Source: Novosphingobium sp. FSW06-99
GTDB taxonomy: Bacteria > Pseudomonadota > Alphaproteobacteria > Sphingomonadales > Sphingomonadaceae
Assembly (NCBI RefSeq): GCF_001519065.1
Contig: NZ_KQ954257.1
Span: 62,001-126,000, forward strand
Direction of reading: 5' to 3'
DNA length: 64,000 nt
Shown: positions 28,416 to 36,408 of the stretch, piece by piece
Layout: every line of letters begins with the position of its first letter
Numbering within the stretch: the first letter of the stretch is position 1
The notes under the pieces: generated by a model
Database searches by the model: none
What the model was told of the DNA's origin: nothing
What the model saw: the letters and a program-made list of their open reading frames with translations, nothing else
Program-made: the position numbers and the translations under genes

Positions 28416-29179
28416 TGGAAAGCGCCCCGATGACTGACAAAGCGCTGACCGATGCCGCGCTCGCCGCGCACCTGGCCGAAGCGGCGGGCCGCCTGCTGCT
28501 GTGCGTGCGCGATTGCGACGTGTTGCGCGACAAGGCGCTGGGCAGCGCCGGCGATGCCACCGCCAACCAGTTTCTGTGCCATGCCTTGCGTGCCGCCCGG
28601 CCCGCCGATGCGTTGTTGTCGGAAGAGGAAAAGGACAATCTCGACCGCCTGACCCATGCGCGGGTGTGGATTGTCGATCCGGTCGATGGCACGCGCGAAT
28701 ATGGCGAGGCGCGCGCCGACTGGGCCGTCCATGTCGGGCTGGCGATCGATGGCGTAGCGACAGTGGGCGCGGTGGCGCTGCCCGGCGCCGGGCTGGTCCT
28801 GCGCAGCGATCAACCGACCCCCGTGCCCCCGGCACCCGCGCGGCTGCGCATGGTGGTCAGCCGCACCCGCCCCGCCAAAGAGGCGTTGGCGGTAGCGCAG
28901 GCCCTCGATGCCGAATTGCTGCCGATGGGTAGCGCCGGGGCCAAGGCGATGGCGGTGGTGCTGGGGCAGGCCGATATCTATCTGCACACCGGTGGGCAGT
29001 ATGAATGGGATTCGTGCGCCCCAGTGGCGGTGGCGCTGGCACACGGGTTGCACGCCAGCCGCGTCGATGGCTCGGCGCTGGTCTACAACCGGCGCGATAC
29101 CTATATGCCCGATTTGCTGATCTGCCGAAAGGAGCACGCCGCGCTGGTGCTCGAAACACTGGCGCAGGCCGCCCTATAG
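28415..29179 (+). CDS. cysQ: 3'(2'),5'-bisphosphate nucleotidase
   Basis: Li-sensitive, Mg-dependent phosphatase of the inositol monophosphatase fold that removes PAP and controls PAPS levels. It has 254 residues. Metal-binding motifs are LLSEEEKDN (as EE) and WIVDPVDGTREY near residue 86, with the late WDSCAPVAVALAHG. It starts at the cysNC stop (TGATG overlap), so sulfate activation and PAP recycling are co-expressed. The reductase genes (cysH, cysIJ) are not in the window. Confidence 0.93.
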   Translation: MESAPMTDKALTDAALAAHLAEAAGRLLLCVRDCDVLRDKALGSAGDATANQFLCHALRAARPADALLSEEEKDNLDRLTHARVWIVDPVDGTREYGEARADWAVHVGLAIDGVATVGAVALPGAGLVLRSDQPTPVPPAPARLRMVVSRTRPAKEALAVAQALDAELLPMGSAGAKAMAVVLGQADIYLHTGGQYEWDSCAPVAVALAHGLHASRVDGSALVYNRRDTYMPDLLICRKEHAALVLETLAQAAL

Positions 29180-29262
29180 GTTCATTGCGGAGCGGCCTGC
29201 GCTGTGCGCCGCATCAGGCCGACGATACCCCGGAACCCGGACCCAGACTGACCGGGGGCTTT

Positions 29263-29766
29263 ATGATGGATCTGCTGTGGTACGCGCTCGATCGCGCGGC
29301 ACCCGCACTGCACACGCTCGTCGCGCTCTATGGCAAAGTGCCGACGGGGGCGACGACAATCGCGCTGCTGGTCGCGTTGTGGTACGTCGGGCGGCGGCTG
29401 GCCTTCTTCGTGATCACCTTGCCGGGGCTGGCGGCGGGCTGGGCGTTGGGCGTCTGGCTGTGGTATGTTCACGGCTGGCATCCCCTGCTGTGCATCGGTG
29501 CGGGGCTGACCCTATCGGCGGTGATATTCCAGATTCTGGCGAATTTCCTCTATGTGCGGATGGCCATCGCGGTGGTCGTGTGGCCGCTGGCGGTCGTGGC
29601 GATCTGGCATCTGGCGGCGGGCGCGCTCGATACGCTGTGGGCGCTGGCGATCACCTGGGTCGGCGCGATGACGGCGGGATCGTTGCTGCGCCGACTGGTC
29701 AACACCGAAAACCACGATCTCTATGTCTGGGTGACCGACCTGATCGACGACATCCGGGGCGACTGA
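29263..29766 (+). CDS. Small integral membrane protein, unknown function
   Basis: A 167-residue protein starting at tandem ATG codons (29263/29266) after a GGGGG-rich leader. It has about four strongly hydrophobic segments (residues roughly 28-45, 48-70, 75-95, 100-125), and ends in a charged cytosolic tail, HDLYVWVTDLIDDIRGD. I do not recognise the family. It lies 83 bp after cysQ and upstream of rpoZ, in the same direction, so it could be the last gene of the cys operon or separate. Confidence 0.7.
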   Translation: MMDLLWYALDRAAPALHTLVALYGKVPTGATTIALLVALWYVGRRLAFFVITLPGLAAGWALGVWLWYVHGWHPLLCIGAGLTLSAVIFQILANFLYVRMAIAVVVWPLAVVAIWHLAAGALDTLWALAITWVGAMTAGSLLRRLVNTENHDLYVWVTDLIDDIRGD

Positions 29767-29777
29767 TCACGCGAATC

Positions 29778-29806
29778 CTTGACTCTGGGGGCACAGCGCC
29801 CTAGTG
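29778..29806 (+). promoter_or_regulatory. Candidate rpoZ promoter
   Basis: CTTGAC (29778-29783), a 17-bp spacer and CTAGTG (29801-29806) fit the alphaproteobacterial housekeeping pattern CTTGAC-N17-CTATAT with a four-of-six -10. Transcription would start about 40 nt before the rpoZ ATG. Confidence 0.45.
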
Positions 29807-29852
29807 GCCCGCTCTTGCCCTTCCCTCCCGGTCAGATTTACGGAGTGCCCTG

Positions 29853-30197
29853 ATGGCGCGCGTTACCGTCGAAGATTGCGTCGACAAGGTTCCCAACCGT
29901 TTCGATCTCGTGCTGCTGGCGGCCGAACGCGCTCGCGCGATTTCGGGCGGCGCCGAACTGACGATCGATCGCGATCGTGACAAGAACCCCGTGGTCGCCC
30001 TGCGCGAAATCGCCGACGAAACCGTGCGGCCTTCGGTGCTCAAGGAAAACGTGATCCAGTCGCTGCAGCGCGTGCTGCCCGATGATGACGATCAGGTCGA
30101 CGAGATCGGCTCGCTGTCGCAATCGGCCGAAGCGCTGCGGATCACCGCCGCCGCACCGGTGCGCAACACCTCGCTGGGCGCCGATTACGACGGCTGA
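29853..30197 (+). CDS. rpoZ: RNA polymerase omega subunit
   Basis: Small subunit stabilising beta' in RNA polymerase. It has 114 residues from the ATG at 29853 with GGAG upstream. The core motif is [33 protein letters not shown] and [13 protein letters not shown]. The C-terminal third is the variable alphaproteobacterial tail. spoT/rel, often next to rpoZ elsewhere, is not adjacent here. A hairpin follows at 30239. Confidence 0.96.
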   Translation: MARVTVEDCVDKVPNRFDLVLLAAERARAISGGAELTIDRDRDKNPVVALREIADETVRPSVLKENVIQSLQRVLPDDDDQVDEIGSLSQSAEALRITAAAPVRNTSLGADYDG

Positions 30198-30238
30198 GCC
30201 CGTCGCAACGCCTGCCACCGATTGCCCGAAATTTTTTC

Positions 30239-30270
30239 GCCGGCGCCGGGGATAATGCCCCGGCGTCGGC
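30239..30270 (+). terminator. GC-rich hairpin after rpoZ
   Basis: A 13-bp stem with one G-T pair and a 6-nt loop (arms 30239-30251 and 30258-30270) lies 42 bp after the rpoZ stop and before the helicase start. It has no T-tract downstream, so it is a weak or rho-assisted terminator at best. Confidence 0.45.
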
Positions 30271-30306
30271 TTGCGCTTGGGCGGCGCGCGCGCCACATTT
30301 CGACGC

Positions 30307-32853
30307 ATGGCCAGCAAGCAGTCATGGCTCGGTGACCGGACCGCCGACGGGCGCGGCGCAGTGCGTGCCGTGCTGGGGCCGACCAACACCGGCAAGACCC
30401 ATCTCGCCATCGAACGGCTCTGCGCGCATTCCTCGGGCGCCATCGGCTTTCCGCTGCGGCTGCTGGCGCGTGAGGTCTATGACCGGGTGGTGGCGATCAA
30501 GGGCGCCGACCGGGTTGCCCTGATCACCGGCGAAGAACGCATCGAGCCGAAGAATGCGCGCTGGCTGCTGTGCACCGCCGAAGCCATGCCGCACCGCCCC
30601 GATCTGGCCTTCGTCGGCATCGACGAGGCGCAACTGTCGGCCGATCCCGAACGCGGCCATGTGTTCACCGACCGCCTGCTGCACACGCGCGGTCGCGAAG
30701 AGACCATGATCCTGGGCTCGGCCACGCTAGAACCGATGATCCGCGCGCTGGTGCCCGAGGCCGAAGTGATCAGCCGCCCGCGCTTTTCGACGCTCAGCCA
30801 TGTCGGCGCCAAAAAACTGTCGCGCATTCCGCCGCGCAGCGCGATCGTCGCGTTCAGCGCCGAACAGGTCTATGCCATGGCCGAAATGCTGCGGCGGTTT
30901 CGCGGCGGCGCGGCGGTGGTGATGGGCGCGTTGTCACCACAGACCCGCAATGCCCAGGTGGCGATGTATCAGGCCGGCGAAGTCGATTATCTGGTCGCCA
31001 CCGATGCGATCGGCATGGGGCTCAATCTCGATGTCCACCATGTCGCGTTTGCCGGGCTGACCAAGTACGACGGCCATCGCCAGCGGCGGCTGACCACGGC
31101 GGAAATGGCGCAGATCGCGGGTCGCGCCGGGCGGCACCAGCGCGATGGCACGTTCGGCACGCTGGCCGGGCTGGGCGCGCACAGTGCCGAATTTGCCGAC
31201 GATGAAGTCTATGCCATCGAGGAACACCGGTTTGCCCCGCTGACCCGCCTGTTCTGGCGCGAGGCCGATGTGCGGTTTGCCTCGCTCGACACGCTGATCG
31301 CGGACCTGACCAGCCCGCCGCCCCGGCCCCAACTGGCCAGCCCCCCCGAGGCGATCGACCTGTCGGTGTTGCGCCTGTTGGCGGGCGACGGCGATGTGGC
31401 GGGCACCGTGCGCGGCGAGACGGCGGTGCGGCGGTTCTGGCAAGTGTGCTGCCTGCCCGATTTTCGCCAGCAGGGGGCCGAAACCCACGCGCGGTTCGTT
31501 GCGCGGCTGTGGCAGGATCTGGCGCGCGGCTATCTCGGCGCCGATTATGTCGCCCAGGCGATTGCCCAGCTCGACAATCCGGCGGGCGATATCCACACGC
31601 TGCAAGGCCGGATCGCGGCGATCCGCAGTTGGGCCTATATTGCGCAGCGGCCCGATTGGGTGATCGCGCGCGAGGAAATGGCGGCACGCGCACGCGGGGT
31701 CGAAACGCGGTTGTCCGACGCGCTGCACGCGCGGCTGACCGAACGCTTCGTCAATCGCCGCACCACCGTGCTGATGCGCAAGGCGGGCAACGATGCCGGC
31801 CTGTTGCCGGTGCGGCTGTCGGATGCGGGCGCGGTGATCGTCGATGACGAACCGATCGGGCACCTGACCGGATTTCGTTTCGTGGTCGATCCGCTGGCGC
31901 GCGCATCCGATCGCAAGTTGCTTCTGGCCGCCGCCGAACGCCATTTGCCCGGCCTGCTGGCACGCCGTGCGGGCGCGCTGATTGCCGCGGCGGCAGGGCC
32001 CGATGGCCTGGCGCTGGATGAAGCAGGGATCGCCTGGGACCACACCGTGGTGGCCCGGCTGGAACCGGGCCGCACCCTGCTGGAGCCGCGCTTGCGGATC
32101 GATCCCGCACTCGACCGGCTGGCCCCGGCCTTGCGCGACAGCGTACGCGACGCCATCGCTGGATGGTTTGCGGCACGGCTGGATCGCGCGCTGACGCCGC
32201 TGCGACGGTTGGCCAGTGCGGGCGAAGCACCCGAATCCGGGCCCGATCTGCGTGCGCTGCTGTTGCGCATAGTCGATGGCGGCGGAGTGCTCTCGCGCGA
32301 GGGATCGGGGCTCGACCGGCTCGATACGCGCCAGCGCGAGGCCTTGCGGCGGCTGGGGGTGCGTATCGGTGGGCTGGATCTGTTTGTTCCGGCGGCGTTG
32401 CGTCCCGATGCGGTCCGACTGTGGCTGCGGCTGGCGGTGCTGCGCGGCATCGCGGCGGGTGCGCCGCCCGCCACAATGCCACCGACGGTTGCCGGGCGCG
32501 ATCCGCCGGTCGGCTATCGCCGGGTTGGCCGCGAAGCGCTGCGGGTCGATCTGGCCGACAAGCTGTTGCAGGAGGCGCATCGGCGGCGGCTCGGGATTGG
32601 CGGGCGGCGGGTGTTTCTCGATCCTTCGCGCGCGCGCTCGATGGGGCTGTCGACCGCCGGCTATGCGGCGCTGTTGCGCGCCGGAGGCTTTCGCGTGGCG
32701 ATGCCGCGCGCCTTGCCCGAAGGGGCGATGGGCCCGCTTGCCCCGCCGCTGTGGGACTGGCGCCCGCCTCGCCCGGCCGCGCCCGCGCCGCCCGAACAGA
32801 CCGCACGGGCCGCTTCGGGCGCATTTGCCGCGCTGGCCGGATTGTTGCGCTGA
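30307..32853 (+). CDS. Suv3-like DEAD/DEAH-type RNA helicase
   Basis: Large superfamily-2 helicase of 848 residues, related to mitochondrial SUV3 and conserved in alphaproteobacteria. Walker A GPTNTGKTHLAIERL is at residues about 24-38, motif II GIDEAQL and motif III GSATLEP. The C-terminal RecA domain has GALSPQTRN, DAIGMGLNLDV and the arginine-rich motif VI QIAGRAGRHQRDGTFG. The 450-residue C-terminal region is Arg/Ala-rich and poorly conserved. It probably unwinds RNA during turnover. Its stop overlaps the S4-protein start by 1 nt, suggesting coupled RNA-related functions. Confidence 0.88.
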   Translation: MASKQSWLGDRTADGRGAVRAVLGPTNTGKTHLAIERLCAHSSGAIGFPLRLLAREVYDRVVAIKGADRVALITGEERIEPKNARWLLCTAEAMPHRPDLAFVGIDEAQLSADPERGHVFTDRLLHTRGREETMILGSATLEPMIRALVPEAEVISRPRFSTLSHVGAKKLSRIPPRSAIVAFSAEQVYAMAEMLRRFRGGAAVVMGALSPQTRNAQVAMYQAGEVDYLVATDAIGMGLNLDVHHVAFAGLTKYDGHRQRRLTTAEMAQIAGRAGRHQRDGTFGTLAGLGAHSAEFADDEVYAIEEHRFAPLTRLFWREADVRFASLDTLIADLTSPPPRPQLASPPEAIDLSVLRLLAGDGDVAGTVRGETAVRRFWQVCCLPDFRQQGAETHARFVARLWQDLARGYLGADYVAQAIAQLDNPAGDIHTLQGRIAAIRSWAYIAQRPDWVIAREEMAARARGVETRLSDALHARLTERFVNRRTTVLMRKAGNDAGLLPVRLSDAGAVIVDDEPIGHLTGFRFVVDPLARASDRKLLLAAAERHLPGLLARRAGALIAAAAGPDGLALDEAGIAWDHTVVARLEPGRTLLEPRLRIDPALDRLAPALRDSVRDAIAGWFAARLDRALTPLRRLASAGEAPESGPDLRALLLRIVDGGGVLSREGSGLDRLDTRQREALRRLGVRIGGLDLFVPAALRPDAVRLWLRLAVLRGIAAGAPPATMPPTVAGRDPPVGYRRVGREALRVDLADKLLQEAHRRRLGIGGRRVFLDPSRARSMGLSTAGYAALLRAGGFRVAMPRALPEGAMGPLAPPLWDWRPPRPAAPAPPEQTARAASGAFAALAGLLR

Positions 32854-33188
32854 TGGTGGCGGCCGCCCCTGCCAGCGGGATCCGCATCGACAAGCTGTTG
32901 TGGTTCCTGCGCCTGGCAGGAACCCGCGCGCTGGCCCAGGAATGGGCGGGCACGGGGCATATCCGGCTGAACGGACGCCGCATCGAGCGCGCCAGCGCCA
33001 CCGTGCGCACGGGCGATCTGCTGGTGCTGCCGCTCTATGGCGGAGTGCGCGTGATCGAGGTGCTGGCGATCCCGCAGCGGCGGGGCCCGGCGCCCGAGGC
33101 ACAGGCGTGCTATCGCCTGATCGAATCGTCGGGGCAGAACACGGCGGAAAGCCCGCCCGTGCACGGTGCGATGATGGGTCGGGCTTGA
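32853..33188 (+). CDS. S4 domain RNA-binding protein (HslR-like)
   Basis: A 111-residue basic protein with an S4 RNA-binding domain at residues about 9-55 ([43 protein letters not shown]). Relatives such as HslR bind stalled 50S-peptidyl-tRNA complexes or rRNA. It starts within the stop of the helicase gene (TGATG), so the pair is an operon. The C-terminal tail is polar and non-conserved. Confidence 0.88.
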   Translation: MVAAAPASGIRIDKLLWFLRLAGTRALAQEWAGTGHIRLNGRRIERASATVRTGDLLVLPLYGGVRVIEVLAIPQRRGPAPEAQACYRLIESSGQNTAESPPVHGAMMGRA

Positions 33189-33211
33189 CGGGCCCCCCCC
33201 GACCCCTCTAG
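33184..33211 (+). promoter_or_regulatory. Candidate fdxA promoter
   Basis: CTTGAC (33184-33189) overlaps the stop codon of the S4 gene; after 16 bp comes CTCTAG (33206-33211), four of six matches to the alphaproteobacterial -10 CTATAT. The ferredoxin ATG is 47 bp downstream. Confidence 0.45.
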
Positions 33212-33258
33212 CACGCACAAAACCGACCAGACCAAAGATCCGAGGAACAAGCGCCACC

Positions 33259-33597
33259 ATGACCTATGTCGTCACCGAAGCCTGCATCAAGTGCAAGTTC
33301 ATGGACTGCGTTGAGGTCTGCCCCGTCGATTGCTTCTACGAGGGCGAAAACATGCTGGTGATCAATCCCAGCGAATGCATCGATTGCGGCGTGTGCGAAC
33401 CCGAATGCCCGGCCGAAGCGATCCTGCCCGACACGGAAAGTGGTCTGGAACAATGGCTTGAACTGAATGCCAAGTTTTCCGCCGACTGGCCCAACATCAC
33501 CGTGCGCCGTGATCCACCGGCCGACGCCGACGAACACAAAGGCGAAACGGGCAAGTTCGACAAGTACTTCTCGGCAGAGCCCGGCGAAGGCGACTGA
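33259..33597 (+). CDS. fdxA: 7Fe ferredoxin (FdxA type)
   Basis: Soluble low-potential electron carrier of 112 residues. The N-terminal half carries one [3Fe-4S] and one [4Fe-4S] site: [17 protein letters not shown], then [12 protein letters not shown], the Azotobacter FdI-like spacing. The C-terminal half [16 protein letters not shown] is the conserved alphaproteobacterial extension. The start is the ATG at 33259 with GAGGAA upstream. It is followed by a 409-bp gap before carD. Confidence 0.95.
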   Translation: MTYVVTEACIKCKFMDCVEVCPVDCFYEGENMLVINPSECIDCGVCEPECPAEAILPDTESGLEQWLELNAKFSADWPNITVRRDPPADADEHKGETGKFDKYFSAEPGEGD

Positions 33598-34006
33598 GCC
33601 CGTCGCACGGCCTCTCGCCAAGCGGGGCCGTGGCCTGAAAACGAACCGGATTTTGCCTCCCGCGCCCTCTGGCGCCGGGAAATGCGCGGTTTTGGGCGCG
33701 TCCAAGTGATCACAGCACTGGAAATTTTGTTACAGACTTGCTATATGGGTGTCCGAGCGCCGGATTCTTCAAGTTTCGTCCGGCGTGTTGCAACACAAAT
33801 CAGGCAGGACAGACGGCAAACGGATCGCTGGGTTTCGCTGGACCGCGCGTAAGTCGGTCGTTTGCCGGACCTCTTCCCCAAAGGGCCCGGGATATCACAC
33901 TCGCCAACGCCAATGCGCGCTGCCAGGTTCCTATCCTGGCACAGGCACTGACGACGGCTCCAGTCTCCGCACCCGTCATTGTCCCGCCGCGTCGAAAGGA
34001 TATGCA
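33598..34006. other. fdxA-carD intergenic region
   Basis: These 409 bp hold no credible gene. There is a short hairpin after fdxA (CACGGCC/GGCCGTG, 33607-33633). An AT-richer stretch at 33720-33750 has CTATAT (33741-33746), a possible -10 without a clear -35. A perfect 12-bp palindrome GTGTTGCAACAC lies at 33785-33796. A small stem-loop (TGCCAGG/CCTGGCA, 33921-33941) sits in the probable carD leader. The leader to carD may therefore be about 250 nt. Confidence 0.45.
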
Positions 34007-34531
34007 ATGGCAGCCAAGGCTCTTGCCTTCGATGTTGGGGATTATGTCGTTTATCCAAAGCATGGTGTCGGCCGCGTGGTCGAACTGCAGAACGAAGAAA
34101 TCGCGGGGATGAAGCTGCAGCTTTATGTGCTGCGTTTCGAAAAAGAGCGCATGACCTTGCGCGTACCGGTCAACAAGGTCGAAGCGATCGGCATGCGCAA
34201 GCTGTCGTCGGACAAGACCCTGCGCGAGGCGCTCGACACGCTGAAGGGCAAGCCCAAGGTCAAGCGCACGATGTGGTCGCGTCGCGCGCAGGAATACGAA
34301 GCGAAGATCAATTCGGGCGATCTGGTGTCGATTGCCGAAGTGACGCGCGACTTGTTCCGCGCCGATGATCAGCCGGAACAGTCCTATTCCGAACGGCAGA
34401 TCTTTGAAGCAGCCTCTTCGCGCCTGGCGCGCGAACTGGCCGCGATGGAAAAGACCGACGAGCCCGCCGCGCTCAAGAAGATCCTCGCGATCCTCAACGA
34501 GCATGCGCCAAAGTACTACGAAACCGCCTGA
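34007..34531 (+). CDS. carD: CarD family transcriptional regulator
   Basis: RNA-polymerase-binding regulator (CarD/CdnL type) that stabilises open complexes at promoters such as rRNA promoters. It has 174 residues from the ATG at 34007, with GAAAGGA six nt upstream. The Tudor-like RNAP-interaction domain is at the N-terminus (FDVGDYVVYPKHGVGRVVEL). The helical C-terminal domain includes TMWSRRAQEYEAKINSGDL and SYSERQIFEAASSRLARELA. It has a long leader and a strong hairpin 3' of the gene. Confidence 0.95.
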   Translation: MAAKALAFDVGDYVVYPKHGVGRVVELQNEEIAGMKLQLYVLRFEKERMTLRVPVNKVEAIGMRKLSSDKTLREALDTLKGKPKVKRTMWSRRAQEYEAKINSGDLVSIAEVTRDLFRADDQPEQSYSERQIFEAASSRLARELAAMEKTDEPAALKKILAILNEHAPKYYETA

Positions 34532-34574
34532 ATCCGGGTCTGACCCGATCTGGCAGCGGAGCGTGATGCTCCAG

Positions 34575-34602
34575 GCGGGCCGCCGGTTTTCCGGCGGCCC
34601 GC
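34575..34602 (+). terminator. Perfect 12-bp hairpin after carD
   Basis: Arms 34575-34586 and 34591-34602 are exact complements around a TTTT loop, 44 bp past the carD stop. The stem is very GC-rich; the following bases TTGCG give only a short T run, so termination is plausible but not canonical. Confidence 0.65.
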
Positions 34603-34664
34603 TTGCGTTGGGGGGGCGGCTGCCCTAACCTGTCGCCCTTCCCAACTTGGCAACAGGGCGGCTC

Positions 34665-35399
34665 ATGATCCGTTTGCTTTCTGCCTCTCGCCTGCTCCTT
34701 GCCGCCTCCGCCACGCTGGGACTCGCCGCTTGCGACGACCCGGTGGTGTCGATCGAAGGGCACACCGGCGTACCGCTCGCCAAACTCGCGGTTTCGGGAA
34801 ACCCGATCAGCCAGGTGACGCTGCTGGGGTCCGATACCGTCCGGATCGTGCGCGGTGGCACGCCCGGCATCCAGGTTTCGGGCGATCCGCGCGCGGTCGA
34901 CGCGCTGCGGTTCGTGCTGACCGATGGCAAACTGGGCGTCGGGCGCAAGCCGGATGCCGATGTCGGCGGTGGCACCGCAACCGTGACGATCACCACGCCT
35001 TCGGTCGATCATCTGATCATGGCCGGATCGGGCACGATTTCGAGCGAACGCCTGGACGGTCCGACGGTCGGCGTAACGATCGGCGGCGCGGGCAAGGTCG
35101 AGGTGGGTGCAATCACCGCAGGTCAGCTCGATGTCGAAGTGCTGGGATCGGGCGCGTTTACCGGCGGCGGCCATGCCGACAAACTGGCGTTGACGCTGGC
35201 GGGCACCGGCGATGCCGATCTTTCCCGATTGACCGCAGGGCGGGCGCAGATCGACGTGGCCGGCACCGGCACCGGCAGCCTGTCCAGCGATGGCAAAGTC
35301 ACCGGATCGGTCGTCGGCACCGGCACGGTCACCGTGCATGGCAAGGCGCAATGCAAAGTCAGCGTGACCGGCACCGGCAGCGTGGCCTGCCAGCCATGA
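34665..35399 (+). CDS. GIN-domain (DUF2807) putative lipoprotein
   Basis: A 244-residue exported protein. The start is the ATG at 34665; the N-terminus has a signal peptide with lipobox LAAC (ATLGLAACDD). The rest is a right-handed beta-helix-like domain of the DUF2807 'GIN' family, with regularly repeated G-x-G-T/S turns (AGSGTIS, GGAGKVE, LGSGAFT, AGTGDAD, AGTGTGS, VGTGTVT, TGTGSVA) about every 18-22 residues. Function is unknown; such proteins are thought to be cell-surface or adhesive. It is convergent with sua5, 3 bp apart. Confidence 0.85.
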   Translation: MIRLLSASRLLLAASATLGLAACDDPVVSIEGHTGVPLAKLAVSGNPISQVTLLGSDTVRIVRGGTPGIQVSGDPRAVDALRFVLTDGKLGVGRKPDADVGGGTATVTITTPSVDHLIMAGSGTISSERLDGPTVGVTIGGAGKVEVGAITAGQLDVEVLGSGAFTGGGHADKLALTLAGTGDADLSRLTAGRAQIDVAGTGTGSLSSDGKVTGSVVGTGTVTVHGKAQCKVSVTGTGSVACQP

Positions 35400-35402
35400 T
35401 TT

Positions 35403-36359
35403 TCAAGCCGCAGCGCGGCGCAGCCGGTCGTTGATGGCTTCGCCGATGGCGTGATCGGGCACCGGCGCAATCGCCGCGCGCGGCTGCGCCGAGGCCGCGG
35501 CGGCATGAAGGCAGGCATAGAGCCGCGCCGCCGCCTCGGCCAGATCACCCGCGGCCGACAGCGTGACATCGCCGGGCACTGCCCCAAATCCGATCATGAA
35601 TTCGTCGGCCGCAGGCGCCGCCGCGTTCAGCCTGACCGGTTTGCCCGGCGCATAGTGGCTGGCCAGTTGCCCCGGCGCCTCGATCCCCGTGCCTGTCGGA
35701 ACTTCGTTTTCCGCACCGAGCAATGCGGCGATCTGATCCCGCGCGATCGGCCCCGGGCGCAACACCGCCCACCGGCCGGCCCCACGCGGGGCGACGATGG
35801 TTGACTCGATCCCGCGCGCGCATGTGCCGCCATCGAGGATCAGATCGATCCGCCCCCGCAGCGAGGCGGCAACATGCGCCGCGTCGGTCGGGCTGACCGC
35901 GCCGCTGCGGTTGGCCGAGGGCGCCGCCAGCGGCAGACCGGCGGCAGCGATCAGCGCGCGCATCACCGGATGCGCGGGGCAGCGCAGCGCCACGGTCGGC
36001 AACCCCGCCGACACCGCTGCGCACAACCTGGCCTCGGCGCGGCGTGGCAACACCAGCGTGAGCGGGCCCGGCCAGAACGCGGCGGCCAGCGCCCGTGCCG
36101 GCGCATCAAAATCGGCAATCGTCTCGGCCTGCGCCAGATCGGCGACATGGACGATCAATGGGTTGAAATCGGGGCGCCCTTTGGCGCGGTAGATCGCCGC
36201 CACCGCCAGATCATCATCGGCGCGCGCGGCCAGGCCATAGACCGTCTCGGTTGGCACCGCGACGGTGCCCCCGGCGCGGATCACCGCCGCCGCCTGCGCC
36301 ACCGCAGGGCCCAGCGTTTCCCCTTCGGCCGACAGGCACTTGGTCTTTGTCCCGGACAT
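35403..36359 (-). CDS. sua5: L-threonylcarbamoyladenylate synthase (Sua5 type)
   Basis: Makes threonylcarbamoyl-AMP from Thr, bicarbonate and ATP, the first step of the t6A37 tRNA modification. It has 318 residues: an N-terminal YrdC domain (GGTVAVPTETVYGLAARAD, KGRPDFNPLIVHV, APSANRSGAVSPT) and a C-terminal Sua5 domain after a linker with PGQLASHYAPG. The presence of the Sua5 domain separates it from short TsaC. It is divergent from the acyl-CoA dehydrogenase gene 50 bp away. Confidence 0.94.
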   Translation of the reverse strand: MSGTKTKCLSAEGETLGPAVAQAAAVIRAGGTVAVPTETVYGLAARADDDLAVAAIYRAKGRPDFNPLIVHVADLAQAETIADFDAPARALAAAFWPGPLTLVLPRRAEARLCAAVSAGLPTVALRCPAHPVMRALIAAAGLPLAAPSANRSGAVSPTDAAHVAASLRGRIDLILDGGTCARGIESTIVAPRGAGRWAVLRPGPIARDQIAALLGAENEVPTGTGIEAPGQLASHYAPGKPVRLNAAAPAADEFMIGFGAVPGDVTLSAAGDLAEAAARLYACLHAAAASAQPRAAIAPVPDHAIGEAINDRLRRAAA

Positions 36360-36408
36360 CGCGTTTCGCTATACGCGGCGCCAGAGGCTTGCCAAGGAAA
36401 ACTGCACG

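Noticed and set aside
26406..28835. An 809-codon open frame on the - strand
   Set aside because: Antisense shadow of cysNC and cysQ, both fully conserved on the other strand.
30934..33102. A 722-codon open frame on the - strand
   Set aside because: Shadow of the Suv3-like helicase and S4 genes; low-complexity Arg/Pro/Gln composition.
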